A stretch of DNA of 64,000 nucleotides from Girardinichthys multiradiatus. Taxonomy: Eukaryota; Chordata; Actinopteri; Cyprinodontiformes; Goodeidae. The position numbers and the translations under genes are program-made. Below, in pieces: positions 22,766 through 34,892 of the stretch (positions are counted from its first letter, which is position 1; every line of letters begins with the position of its first letter). The notes beneath the pieces are model-generated. The model did not search any database and was not told the DNA's origin. It saw only the letters and a list, made by a program, of their open reading frames with translations. The stretch is from the NCBI RefSeq assembly GCF_021462225.1, contig NC_061800.1:2924501-2988500 (forward strand). The letters run 5' to 3'.

Positions 22766-23425
22766 CAGGAACACTTGGAGAGACAGATGGGGCAGTTTTC
22801 TTTGGAACCGTACAAGACAGGAGGTCTTCCACAACACTAGAACTGGGCCAGGCTGAGTTTGAGGAGGTGCTGCAGAATCCCACAGAGCTGCTCTGCACAG
22901 GCCTTCAGGACTCTAGGGCTGATACCATCTGGATCTGCAGCCTTGTTCTGGTTCAGTCTTTCCAGTTGTCTCTTCACCTGACTTCTTGAGACATACAGGT
23001 GGAAGAGGGAGACAAAGGGAGCATCAACATCTTCTGATTTGGTTGAAGGCAAACATGTAGAAGGGTCCATGGCTGAGGTAGAAGATAAAACATTTGAGGT
23101 GTGATAGGAAAGATGTGGGTGAAAGGAGGGTGGGATGTCTGTTTGGCTGTGGGCAGGAAAGAAGGATGCTGAGTTTCTGAACTGAACCTATTGAAGAATG
23201 TGTTTGGTTCATGGGCTCTGTCCACACATCCATCGGTCTGATCATCATTTTGCCTGAAGCCTGTGATGTTCATCCCTGACCACACATCTCTGATGTTGTT
23301 TTGCTGGAGCTTGCTCTCCAGCTTCCTACTGTACACCTCCTTGCTGTCTCTTATCTTGACTTTAAATTGCTTCCCTATACTCTTCAATAATTCCCAGACT
23401 CCCTCTCGGAAGATAAACACAAAGT
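22766..23425 (-). mobile_element. LINE reverse-transcriptase fragment (jockey/CR1/L2-like)
   Basis: The minus strand encodes the region before and at the start of the reverse transcriptase of a CR1/L2-type LINE: SRKLESKLQQNNIRDVWSGM, then NELNxFFNRF-like NTFFNRF, then SQVKRQLERLNQNKAADPDG and ISPRVLKACAEQLCGILQH. It is continued by LWKTSCLV near 22820. The frame changes several times, and both the endonuclease and the YADD-containing core are absent. It is a dead piece without a visible tail. Confidence 0.8.
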
Positions 23426-23754
23426 ATAGTATAATAGTGAAGAACTGTTCATGTAAGAAGTTCTATGGCATGCCTCACTTCACTAAGTAAACTGTTAACA
23501 GCATATGCAAACGTCCAGTCTTCTTAAGACTTAAGAGACTGTGTACAGCTTGATAAAATAACTGTCTCACATGGTATGAAGGTGAACCTATTGGTATTTT
23601 TGGTTCTGTGGCTCATTTATTGTTTTACCTCAGACCTGTTTTAGTGTTATGGGTAAAGTAAATGTCTTTGGCTACTGCATTAAGCATTTAAAAGGGTTCT
23701 AATACTTGTTTCTGTAATCGTAAGTCATACTAAAGGGTGTTTTATCTTACTTCA

Positions 23755-26190
23755 GTGTTTGGAAGAGTTGAAAAGGCTTAATGCAGCCAATGCAAGGCTC
23801 CAAGTTTATGATGAAAGATAGTTTCATCCAATCCAGGAGTGTAAATCACATAAATACGAAGAACCTTTGGTGGTCTCTGCAATTTCTGGTTTGCATTCAG
23901 TCAATCAGGTGGACTCTGTGTGTTGGCAAAAACAACCAGGAAGAGTTGAAAGAGAAGTGCTTCAAGATGAGAAAGGAGATTTAGTGAAAATACTGGCAGA
24001 GGCAATATCAGCTAATAGGCGTCCCATTCTTGAGCCTACAATCTTTAGTGGTGATCCACTAAAACTGAATGATTGGAAGCTGTCTTTTCAGACATTAATT
24101 AAAAGAAAGAATAAACATGTTCTTCCTTCAACGGTATGTGGGAGGATCAGCAAAGGAAGCTGCAAGGAAGCAAAGGTAATTTTCTAATCGAATCAGAAGA
24201 TTCCCATTTTGCAGCATGGGGCATTCTCAATGACAGATATGGTGAGTCCTTTGTGGTTGCAAAAGCCTTTAGACATAAACTGTATGCCTGGCCAAAGTAC
24301 CCTCAAGGGAAAGTGCCGAGCTAAGAAGATTTGTGGATTTGTCACGAAGGTGAGTCTGCAATGGCAGTACGAAAATTTGAATGTTCTCAATGATGAACTT
24401 GAAAGAGAAACAGAAAGGCCAAAGCCAAGATTCAAATTACACTTGCATTCAAGAACCAAACTGTTAGTGCAAAGATCCTCACCACTAACACAAGTGAAGG
24501 CAACAAGGTCTGTTGTATGTTTTGTAAGAAGACATGACGTGGCCTGCAGAAGTGTCGCAAGTTTCTTGAAAGGCTTGTTGCTGACAGTCATTTTTGGTCA
24601 GAATGACTGACTGTGTTTTGGCTGCCTGTGTCCAGGTCATCAGTTCAAGAGTTGCAGTAATCGGATGGTCTGTGACACCTCAAAGCATCACCCCACCTGC
24701 CTACATGACAATCGTTTAAGACGAGGACAAGAATCAAAAAGGGAACCATCAAAGGAAATAAATAACAGCCAGGAAATGCAGAGGGCAATACAGTCATCAG
24801 ACATTTCTAAGGAAAGTACATCACACAGAGTAATGCAGAATGGAAGCAGTACCCAGACATCTGCAATAGTACCCATTTGTGTCAGCACCACATGATTCAA
24901 ACAAAGAAGTTCTTATTTATGCTCTGCTAGATTCACAGAGCGATTCATCATTCATTCTAGAAGAAGTGGTAACCAGCTTAGATGCACATTCAGATCTGGT
25001 CAAGCTCAACCTTTCCACAATGTCATCAAAAGGGACAATTGTACTTTGTAGAGGACTCAAGGGCTTACAAGTAAGAGGGTTGTATTCCTAAAGGGATCAC
25101 AGTGCCTACAGTTTACACTCGTGAATTCATTCCTGCTAATCGAATGCACATCCCCAGTCCACAGACCGCCAAGGCCTGGCCTCATTTGGAACATCTTGCA
25201 GATCACATTGCTCCACAGATGGAGTGTGAAATTGGTCTATTAATTGGTACAACTGCCCACAAGCTCTTATGTTAAGAGAAGACGTACGTGGTGAGGAAAC
25301 CCAACCCTTTGCACAAAAAACTGACCTGGGTTGGAGCATAGTGAGTTATAGTGACCCTTGTGAGCATTACAGTGATGCGATTTGAATGAGCCATTGCATT
25401 ATTGTAAAAAAGGTGATGCCATAACTCATCTCTACAGCATCAGAGAAGTGATCACTCCAAATGATGCAGTGAGGGTCCCAAAATCAGATTTTAGTGTAAG
25501 GGCTGGAGAAGAAGTAGCTGTTTCTCAGGAAGACCTCCAGTTTTTAGACAAGCTGAAAAATGGGATTAAGCAGACAAGATGGCCATTATGAAATGCCACT
25601 GCCTTTCAGACTGCCCAAAGTCTGCCCAATAATATGTCATGTGCTATTCAGCGTTTAATGAGTCTGAAACATAAACTGTATAAGACGAGACCATAGATAC
25701 TGCTCAGACTATGAACTTTATGAAGGATATTTTCACCCAGGGTGAGGCTGAAAGAGTTCCAGAAGAAGAAGTCAACACTGAATCTCTATGGTACATTCCT
25801 CACCATGGAGTGTACCACCCTCGAAAACCTGGGAAGATATGGGTTGTGTTTGATTGCTCATCAAAGTTCCAAGGCATATCCCTGAATTACCACCTACTTA
25901 CTTGACCAGAGCTTGCAAATACATTTGTGGTTGTGCTCTGTAGGTTCCGAAAGGGTCCAGTTGCTGTTATTTGTGATGTGGAATGTATGTTTTGTCAGTT
26001 CTATGTCAGACCTGAAGATCAAGACTACCAAAGATTTTTATAGTGGGATAGCTGTGATTTGGAATCTCCACCATCAGTTTTTAAGATGAAGGTCCACCTA
26101 TTTGGTGCAGCTTCTTCTCCTGGTTGTGCCAATTTTGGTTTTAAACATCTTGCTACCGAAGGTCAGGATAAGTTTAACCAGATAAGCTTT
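23755..26190 (+). pseudogene. BEL/Pao retrotransposon gag-protease-RT, 5' part
   Basis: This is the left part of a decayed BEL/Pao LTR retrotransposon. The order is as follows. First is a gag-like start with a LKRLNAANARLQVYDE coiled segment and a FSGDPLKLNDWKLSFQTLI motif (about 24045-24100). A CCHC zinc knuckle follows at 24614-24655 (C-X2-C-X4-H-X4-C), with a second knuckle that has lost a cysteine. Next is an A17-type aspartic protease with ALLDSQSDSSF (about 24920-24950) and a CRGLKGLQVRGLYS block. The spacer contains VSQEDLQFL, and the reverse transcriptase begins with HGVYHPRKPGKIWVVFDCSS (from about 25800). It ends at AASSPGCANFGFKHL and GQDKFNQ near 26190. Stops and frameshifts occur throughout. 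No 5' LTR was identified. Confidence 0.85.
24614..24655 (+). other. CCHC zinc knuckle of the BEL/Pao gag
   Basis: Translation gives CFGCLCPGHQFKSC, a complete C-X2-C-X4-H-X4-C nucleic-acid-binding knuckle that is still intact although the surrounding frame is broken. Confidence 0.85.
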
Positions 26191-28468
26191 GTTAACCAGG
26201 CTGGTGGCAGATGGGAAAAAACTGTTCTTGTGGCGTGAGGTTTTGGTCCGGATGGACCGCAGCCTCCTGCCAGAGGGGAGAGTTTCAAAGAGTCTGTGAC
26301 CGGGGTGGGAGGGATCAGCCAGAATCTTCCCTGCCCGCTTCAGGGTCCTGGAGGTGTACAGTTCCTGGAGCGACAGTAGACTGCAGCCAATCACCTTCTC
26401 AGCAGACCGAATGACACGCTGCAGCCTGCCCTTATCCTTGGCTGTAGCAGCGGCGTACCAGATGGTGATGGAGGAGGTGAGGATGGACTCAATGATGGCT
26501 GTGTAGAAGTGCACCATCATAGTCTTTGGCAGGTTGAATTTCTTCAGCTGCCGCAGGAAGAACATCCTCTGCTGGGGTTTCTTGATGAGGGAGCTGATGT
26601 TTGGCTCCCACTTGAGATCCTGGGAGATGATGGTTCCCAGGAAGCGGAAAGATTCCACAGTGTCAATTGTGGAGTCACAGAGGGTGATGGGGGCAGGTGG
26701 GGCTGGGTTCTGCCTGAAGTCCACAACCATCTCCACTGTCTTTAGAGCGTTGAGCTCAAGGTTGTTCTGGCTGCACCAGTCCAACAGATGGTCCACCTCC
26801 CATCTGTATGCGGACTCGTCACCATCAGAGATGAGTCCGATCAGGGTGGTGTCGTCCGCAAACTTCAGAAGCTTGACAGACTGGTGACTGGAGGTGCAGC
26901 TGTTGGTGTACAGGGAGAAGAGCAGAGGAGAGAAAACACAGCCTTGGGGGGAACCGGTGCTGATGGTCAGGGAGTCAGAGACGTGCTTCCCCAGCCTCAC
27001 GCGCTGCTTCCTGTCAGACAGGAAGTCAGTTATCCACCTACAGGTGGAGTCGGGCACACTCAGCTGGGAGAGTTTCTCCTGGAGCAGAGCTGGGACAATG
27101 GTGTTGAAGGCAGAGCTGAAATCCACAAACAGGATCCTGGCGTAGGTTCCTGTGGAGTCCAGGTGCCGGAGGATGAAGTGAAGGGCTAGGTTGACTGCAT
27201 CATCTACAGACCTGTTGGCTCTGTAGGCAAACTGCAGGGGGTCCAGGAGGGGGTCGGTGATGTCTTTTAGGTGTGAGAGCACAAGGCGCTCAAAGGACTT
27301 CATCACCACAGAGGTCAGGGCGACGGGTCTGAAGTCATTAAGCCCTGTGGTCTTTGGCTTCTTGGGAACAGGGACGATGGTGGAGGACTTGAAGCAGGCT
27401 GGCACATGACATGTCTCCAGTGAGGTGTTAAAAATGTCTGTGAAGACTGGAGACAGCTGATTAGCGCAGTGCTTCAGGCTGGCTGGTGAGACAGAATCCG
27501 ATCCAGCAGCTTTCCGGGGGTTCTGTCTCCTGAAGAGTTTGTTTTCGTCCCTCTCCTGGATGGAAAGAGCCGTCCTCGGGGTGGGTAGGGGGCTGGTGGG
27601 GGGGAACTTCAGGGTGGGGGTTGGAGGTGCCAAGGCCCCTCTTGAGATTGGGGAGGTGGGGGTGGTGGATTGTGGCTGCAGCTGTTGGGGGGCGTCGTGG
27701 GGGATGGTTGCAGGACTGTCCCTTTGTCTTTCAAAGCGGCAGTAGAACTTGTTCAGGTTGTTGGCGAGGCGTCGGTCGTTGATGGAGTGGGGGGCTTTCG
27801 GCTTGTAGTTGGTGATTTGCTTGAGCCCTTTCCAGACAGATGCAGAGTCGTTGGCTGAGAACTGGTTTTGGAGCTTCTCAGAGTACAGTTGTTTGGCCTC
27901 TTTCACTGCCTTGCCAAACTTGTACTTTGCCTCTCTGTATATGTCTTTGTCCCCACTCCTGAAGGCCTCTTCCTTATCCAGTCTTAACCTTCTGAGTTTA
28001 GCTGTGAACCAGGGTTTGTCGTTGTTGTAACTCACCCTGGTGCATGATGGTACACAGCTGTCCTCACAGAAGCTGATGTAGGAAGTCACAGCCTCTGTGT
28101 ACTCGTCCAGACTGTTGGTAGTAGTCCTGAACACATCCCAGTCTGTACAGCCTAAACACGCCTCGAGATTCTCCACAGCCTCACTGCTCCACTTCCTTGT
28201 CGTCCTCACAGTAGGTTTGCAGAGCTTTAGTTTCTGCCTGTATGCAGGAATCAGGTGGACCATGATGTGGTCGGATTGGCCCAGTGCAGCACGTGGGACG
28301 GCGTGATAAGCGTCTCTGATGGTGGTGTAACAGTGATCCAGAATGTTGTCCTCTCTGGTCGGACATTTAATAAACTGTCTATATTTGGGGAGTTCGTGGG
28401 TCAGATTACCTTTGTTAAAGTCACCAACTACGATAACTAAGGAGTCCGGGTTGGTCCGCTCCACACTC
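26191..28468 (-). pseudogene. Rex1-like LINE fragment inserted in the BEL/Pao element
   Basis: About 750 codons are open on the minus strand. They run from the endonuclease core (SLVIVVGDFNKGN, then a QSDH-type motif) through the linker ([32 protein letters not shown]). The reverse transcriptase follows, with [46 protein letters not shown] and the catalytic KFADDTTLIGL. It ends at the C-terminal NSFFPSATSLVN. It closely parallels the nearly complete LINE at about 59960-63160, so both belong to one CR1/Rex1-like group. It lacks the 5' part of the endonuclease and the entire 3' untranslated tail. Open-frame edges beyond 26191 and 28468 are read-through of antisense BEL sequence, not LINE protein. 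Confidence 0.88.
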
Positions 28469-29022
28469 AGTATCTGTGAAGCAAGAGAGCTTTGCAGCTC
28501 AGGCAAGTTAAAGTTACACAAATTCATTTCCAACAATGAGCAGGTACTGAAGTCAGTAACAAAAGATGAGTGTGCTGAAAGTGTTAGAGTTGGATTTGTC
28601 TTTGGGAGAGCCACGCATGAAAAGAGCTCTAGGGGTTGAATGGAATGTGTCCTCTGAGTTTCAGTTTAGGGTCATGATTAAGAAATACCCACAGACAAGA
28701 GGGGTGCAATCTACAGTATCCTCCGTCTATGATTCATTGGGGTTTGTAGCACCTTTTATCCTGAAAGGAAAGCAGATCCTTCAGCAGCTCCTTAGAGACA
28801 AGGTTGATTGGGATGAACCACTGCCAGAAGAACTCATTGTACATTGGGAATCATGGCTAAAAGATTTTACAAATTTGTCAAGAATAAGCATCAAAAGATG
28901 TTTTATTCCAGCAAACTTTAAGGAGGTCAAGCAGTACCAGCTTCATCACTTCTCAGATGCTAGCGTCACTGGTTATGGGGAGTGTACCTTAGAGCAATTG
29001 ATGCAAACAGAAATGTACATTG
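28469..29022 (+). pseudogene. BEL/Pao reverse transcriptase C-terminus and RNase H start
   Basis: The BEL reading resumes with CEARELCSSGKLKLHKFISN, then LDLSLGEPRMKRALGVEW, TRGVQSTVSSVYDSLGFVAP, WDEPLPEELIVHWESW and HHFSDASVTGYGECT. These are the connection region and first acidic motif of the BEL RNase H part. Compared with the family, about 25-30 codons are missing between this piece and 26190, including the YVDD-type catalytic box. A one-base shift after GYGEC leads into LRAIDANRN. Confidence 0.88.
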
Positions 29023-30829
29023 TGTTGGGACCATACAGCCATGGGTTTCAACACTAAAACTCCGGTACATACTTTCCTGGAACTTTTCAAAATAAAGTGC
29101 ATTAACCTTCTTCCAGCACAGCCAGGAAAGGGGGTAACTGCAGACTTCCTGTGGCGCCAATACCCAAATAAAAGCCCCCACCTTTCCACAAGACTTTCTC
29201 TTTCCACACGGCCTCCGAGGAGGACGGTTCAGGAGATTCCCAGCGCGCGAATGTGTTTTTGCTGGTAAAAAGACATAAATTCAACTGGATCCAAGGACCA
29301 ATCATATGCAAAGTTAAGTAGAATGAAACACTGTCTGTGTATCCGGTATTTTCATTCATGAACAGGGAAATTAAGGTGTAAGAGTTGCTTAAATTTTCTC
29401 CTCGAGGCCCCACAGAAGCAAAACTGTTCGAGAGAAGCCACGAAGACGGCAGAGACCGCAGCGGACAACGTTCATTCTTCATCCACAGCTGGAGGTTAGC
29501 GGGAAGCTAACCTTTGTCCACAGAACGAACGCACCTTCTGATCAGAAGAAACTGAGGAAGTTAGCGGGAAGCTAACTCTTTGTTCACGACGGATATCTTC
29601 TTCAAACTTCGCCCTTGGACAACATTCCCTCAACATGTTCAGAGGTTGGGTTTGGGCAGATTAACAGATTGGTTTAGGATGAAATGATCTAAACGTTTTC
29701 ATGTTATGAAGTTTGTTTTGTGGAACTCGGCTATCTTGGTGCTAGCATGCTACCCGCAGCTACGGCACGCTCCGGTTCCGTGTTCTTTGTATGTTTTAAA
29801 GCTAAGATAAACTTTATTTAAAGGGTGGTTTTAACCATAACATTGCTCATAACGCGTCGTCCGCGCTTATGCATTTTAACCCTGGTATTTTAAAGGTATG
29901 TGTTGATTCTGGTGCTAAGCTATCATCTAGCTTAGCACTTTAGCTAGCTTCTTTGTTAGCCCAACGGCCAGCCGGTAAGAACATGTGTGCTAGCATTAAG
30001 GCTAGTCAACAGAAAGGTTGTTAGTTTTCAAGCTAGTGAATAATAGTCCCTGAACATCATTTGCTAGAGTTGATAACTAAGTAAACACCATTAAGCCCAA
30101 TTTCTCCAGAAAGATTTGGCTCTTTTCCAAAATACTAAATAATATTTATTCAAATATTATTTTAATAAATAAAGGCAGTTAATTAGACACCGTTGAGAAT
30201 TAGTCATCCAGGAGGTTGGTTTTATTCAGCAGATCATTATTTAAAACATTATTTTATTAAAATAATATTTAATCCGATCTTGCATTGTGAAGGGTTGTCT
30301 AAATGTTGCTGATTATTTCCTAAGTTAGTTCCAAGATTAACTTAACTTCATTTCCAGATTCTTCAAGATAATCCTTGGTTCTCAAACATAAACATTGCAT
30401 GGTAATGTTGCATCACTCTTTTTGGTCATGATTTCTAATCATCTTTAATCAACTTGTTTATATTGTACATAGCCCATTAGTCTTCATTATTCTTTAATTC
30501 TGCTTGGTAGTTTAGTTGGATTGTTTTAGCATAGTAAAGAGTTTGTTGATTGAAATATGTTTGACTTTGAGTTGACTTATTTTTTGTTAATAAATTCTTG
30601 TATTTTAAGAAATTGTGTGAATTCATTCCATGTGTGTGCAGATTTTATGCTGTTCAATAATGCCAGAGCTCGTCTCACACCTTTCTATTCTGTCCTAATA
30701 CCGTCGCCTTAATGGGGCTGGTATTCACAGGACAATCCTTAACAGACCGGAATATTATTTGGTAAAATATTAATATTAAAATATTAATATTAAATATTAA
30801 ATAATATTCTCAGATTCATATTTCCAATA
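29023..30829 (+). mobile_element. 1.8 kb solo LTR inserted in the BEL/Pao element
   Basis: It begins TGTTGGGACC and ends TTCCAATA. With one C-to-T change in the end (expected CCAACA) this gives the usual TGTTGG...CCAACA termini. ATTG flanks it on both sides (29019-29022 and 30830-30833). Removing it restores the BEL frame (ANRNVHC then VLVMGK). A TATA-like AAATAAAAG lies at about 29168, where copy C has GTATAAAACC. GTTAGCGGGAAGCTAAC occurs twice (about 29493 and 29559). Related copies lie at 19362-20300 and 38200-39580. No internal genes are present. A gypsy-type LTR is likely but unproven. Confidence 0.75.
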
Positions 30830-31900
30830 ATTGTGTCCTTGTTATGGGTAAGTGTGGGTTGCCCCAACCCGAGTAACTACTGTACCACGGCATGAGCTGT
30901 CAGCAGCAGTGGTGGCAGCAAAAACAAGTGTTGTGCTCAGGAACGAGCTTGAGATTGAGGATCTTCAAGAATGTTTTTGGACGGACTCCAAGGTTGTCCT
31001 TGGATAAATAAACAATGATGCCAGAAGATTTTATGTATTTGTCGCACACAGGTTCAACAAATTAGGTCCACCACTGATCCCAAACAATGGCAGTTTGTAC
31101 GTTCTGAAAACAATCCAGCAGATCCATAGTAGATCAGCTTGTTGCCTGTAAATTAACTAAGATCCAACGGAATATGGATTATTGCATCCAGCAGTGGAGT
31201 CGCCTCAGATGTCCACAAGTGCACAACTTGTAGAAACTAAGGCTTTATGGATGTGAGCTCATAATGAACATCCTATCATCAAGCTACATGGGAGGCATAT
31301 GGGCGAGACCGATATGAACCATTTGAAGTGTTCTAACACTTCAAATGGTTCATATCAAGGAACCATCAAGCCAAAAGACTTGATGGTTCATCCCTTTAGA
31401 ACCTTTTTGGATGAAGTGATGGCTATTATAAATAGCATACCACTAACAACAGATCACTTAAATGATCCCACGAGTCTTGAACCTCCCACACCTAACCATA
31501 TCCTCATGATGAAATACAACATTGTATTGCCTCCTCCTGGAGAGTTTGTTAGCCAAGATCTGTATTTCTGCAAAAGGTGGCGCCAGGTTCAGTACTTGGT
31601 AAATGAATTCTGGACAAGATGGAAGGAGTATCTCCATAATCTTCAGCAAAGACAAATATGGTAAAGGGATAAAAGGAACACAAAGGTCAATGACATTGTC
31701 ATCCTTCAGGAAGATACTTCTCCAAGAAGTTGGTGGAAGTTAGCCAAGGTAGTAGAAGTATATCCCAGTGCTGATGGGAAAGTCAGAAAGGTTAAGCTAT
31801 TTATCAGTGATTCAACCTTGGACAGCCATGGCAGACGCATTGGCATGCCAGTTTATCTTGATAGACCTGTTCAAAAACAATTTTCTGCTTGAGGCGGAGT
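30830..31900 (+). pseudogene. BEL/Pao RNase H to integrase C-terminus, 3' part
   Basis: Translation gives a RVTTVPRHELSAAVVAAKTS segment and ECFWTDSKVVLG (RNase H active-site region). A TAA stop follows, then INNDARRFYVFVAHRFN. After about 31200 most of the integrase core is missing. The C-terminal DUF5641-type domain follows: PTPNHILMMKYNIVLPPPGE, RWRQVQYLVNEFWTRWKEYL, VNDIVILQEDTSPRSWWKLA, and the final LDRPVQKQFSA at about 31890. Two fold-back hairpins at 31311-31389 interrupt it. No open frame spans it. Confidence 0.87.
31311..31356. repeat. perfect fold-back hairpin, 22 bp arms
   Basis: GATATGAACCATTTGAAGTG plus TT (31311-31332) is followed by CT and then by its exact reverse complement (31335-31356). 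A second smaller hairpin follows at once: GAACCATCAAG at 31360-31370 pairs with CTTGATGGTTC at 31379-31389. Both sit inside the degraded BEL integrase region. Confidence 0.95.
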
Positions 31901-32724
31901 AATGGGTTTATTGTTATATGTAGTTTTCTGTGACCTTGAAATTCCAGGGTGATAGGAAGGTCAATTGTTAAGGGAAATCACAAGCTGTGATTTGGTGGAA
32001 GTTTAACTGCCATGTTTATAGTGCCATCAGTTTTTATTTTCTTGTCATTTTTGAGTATTAATTTATGTGAATTATGTTCTGATTTTGTGTTAATGCACCA
32101 TGGGAACTGAACAATTTTATGACTTTTTTCTCTGAGACATAGTTTACTGTTGCACGCAAGTCTTAAGGTTGCCACATAAGGAGCTAATTGCACTCCGCTC
32201 AAGAACAAGACGAGACTGGTTCAAGGTACCTGTATTATTATTTTCTTTGTTACAAATTTTGTTACAAAAGAGGGACTCATTCCCTCTTGGTTTTATGCAG
32301 TCAGCGAGGTATGTTATTCTGTTATTTAGCATCTTGCTTGTTTAATATTTGTTTTCTGTGAAATATAAATTAATTTGTTATATGATGTCATGCGTTTTTG
32401 CACAGTTCAGCAGTGGAGTTTAAAGGTGAAGCATTGTCATTACAAATAAATCCATCAGTAAATGAAGAACTGTGGTGCCGTGTATTTCCTGGAGGGGAGT
32501 CATAGTATTGTGTTGTTTTGTTGCAGAGGTTGTCCCTTAATGAGAAGGAGCCTCCCTGGAGACGATACATCATCATGTCCTTTATATGTGTGTGTGTGTG
32601 CGTGTGTGTATTTGCCTGTACAGTGCCTGGAAAGCATTGCATGTGTGTGTGGTTTGTGTTGGAGGAGTGATGGATGTGGTTTTCCTCTGCAGGGGAAACT
32701 GGAGCTGAGGCCATTAGTGTACCT

Positions 32725-32725
<1 letters not shown>
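31901..32725. other. BEL/Pao 3' flank, possible LTR, no gene
   Basis: After the last BEL codons an LTR would be expected. A purine stretch AAGGGAAATCACAAGC runs into TGTGATTTGG at about 31987, which could be a polypurine tract and LTR start. I see no second copy to confirm it. Confidence 0.3.

Positions 32726-32762
<37 letters not shown>
32726..32762. repeat. GT microsatellite
   Basis: An uninterrupted (TG) run at the end of a GT-rich block that also includes 32587-32610. Confidence 0.9.
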
Positions 32763-32769
<7 letters not shown>

Positions 32770-34892
32770 GCTCAGAGAGGAAACGCTTTCACCTTGCTGC
32801 TTTTGAACAATATATGCTGGTTCTATGTTGTAATAATTAGACTAATATGTCTGTTTTATGTTCACTGTGAAGCTGTGAGTTGAAGTGCAGCAGTGATGAC
32901 ACTGGTGACATTAGACATTTAGATCTTTCGGGCAGTCTGCAGTAGGGATGCACATGACTTTTTTTCAGCTGAAGGCAGCATTAGACGTTTCAGTCTGAGG
33001 TTAAAGTTGGCTCGTAGTTTTGGACATTAAATATGAAAACATTTCAGATTTTTCAAAATGCTTTTCCAAAATTTGGAAACACGTTTTAAGATGTTTGCCA
33101 TAAATTCTTGCTCAGAACATAAATTGTTCTTCAACTGAGAGGTTTTCTTGACCTAAACTACAGTGTTGCTGTCATTATTACAATTATAAAATTTTCAGCA
33201 CACCAAGACTGAGCTGTTTATAATTAATGTAATAATCGTAACTTTGCTGTGGTTTTTGTATTCTTACAAAAATCGTCTGAGAAGATGAGTATTAAAAGCA
33301 AATGGCTCTTAGACCTCTGATCTCTAAAATGATGCAATGAACTCTAACTTTAACGTTTTATAACCAACTGTTTGGCAAAGAGCATCACCATAAAGGGAAG
33401 GGAGATCTATCTTATCTTTAGCAATGAAAAATCCAAATGCTTTGGTTAGTCCTTGTGGTCTGTCTTGACTGACGTCTCTCTGAGCAACTGCTTAGAGGCC
33501 AGGGGTAGTAGAACTAAGCCTTTCCTACCGAACTGTTTGTTTCTTGTGCTGCGCTTTGTAAAGAGGAACTATTCTGAACTAACCTATTAGACATCTTACT
33601 AGCAGGAGCAGCGCACTGCACACAGAAGCACATGAAAACTCCTCTGAGAAACAATCTTTTTTTCTCTCCACTGACTTGATTTGGAACATATTTCATGTTT
33701 TCCTGATGGAAAGTGTGTTCCTACACATGTTTCTTGTAAGTGACGGCGTCAAAGCTGTGTGAGCTAAAATATCTGTGCTGAAGCTCAATACTGAAATCCT
33801 AATCAGAACTTTAAACATGTTATGATGGGAAACAATTATGTTATGCTAATAGGCCTGGCTGTACATTAATACATTGATGTGATGGTTGCACCATCACTAG
33901 TAGAAACTGTTTAAACTTCTGTAACCTAAATTACTTTGGATGCATTTCACATCTAAACTCAGCAGCGTTGAGTCTGATAACTTGGTCGTCATGGCAACTG
34001 TAAGACTTGGCTGCCTTTTTCATTTTTAATGTGTCCTGCTTGGCAGCCTTTTGAGGAAGCAGCTGTTACTGGGGTGCAGAAAGCCTCACCTGTTACCTTC
34101 TAAAGACATGTGATCTGAGCGTGGGTATGTGGGAAGGGTAGTGACATGCTGCAACCATTCACACACACATCGCACTTCTAATTTGCATCAGACAGAATTG
34201 GATCTGATCCTGGAACAGGCCTCTGTGAACGTTTTGAAATGCTGGCTGCAGCCACACTCATCTGGGAAAAGAACCTCTAATAAACTGAGCAGAGGGCTCA
34301 TCACATTGCGCTTAATTATCCGTGCACTGGAAAAGATCCCCGCAGACAGTCTGAACATCCTCAGAGTCACCTTCACTGCCTGCTGGAAGCTTGCGTGTTG
34401 GGTGACGTCTCGCTGCATGAACAGAACTTAAAGATGTGTCTGCCTGCCTGCCTCTTTCTTACAGGTTAGTCTTTTCTGTGCTGCTGCTTTGTGTGTGTGA
34501 GTGAGAAAGTGAGTGTGAGCAGCTTCTACATACTCCTGTGTACACAATGGAGTTTAGTAGAGCCAATAGCTCCAGCAGGGCTTCATCCTGACCTTTAAGA
34601 TCTACATTTTAGGAAATGTTGAACACAAACTGCCAAGAACAAGTCCTACCCGTTGTAGTTAGCCATAAGAACACAGACATAAAATAGATCCAGAAACTGC
34701 TACTGCATAGAAACTGCATAGTAATGGGTGTATCTTGGCTGAAACATTATTTAATGGGTGAGCAGACAGTCGCTTTTAACAAAAAAAAAGATAAACGGTG
34801 GAAAGACAGACGAAGGCTGCATTACTCTAGTGTACATACACATCTTTCAGAATTGAACCATAATGAGTGCTGCAGGAAAGCTTTGGATTGCC
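32763..34892. other. intronic DNA, no gene seen; unique-looking block at 34130-34430
   Basis: No transposon is recognised. 34130-34430 is balanced in composition and not repeat-like. It precedes a pyrimidine tract ending in ACAG at 34465, but its open frame matches nothing I know. Confidence 0.4.

Noticed and set aside
26098..28614. An 838-codon protein taken at full length
   Set aside because: Only the middle is LINE protein. The first about 50 and last about 20 residues are antisense translation of the BEL element on either side.
34129..34431. A 100-codon frame before a pyrimidine tract as a new exon
   Set aside because: The ACAG is downstream of the frame, so it would be an acceptor for the next segment, not a donor. 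No family match.
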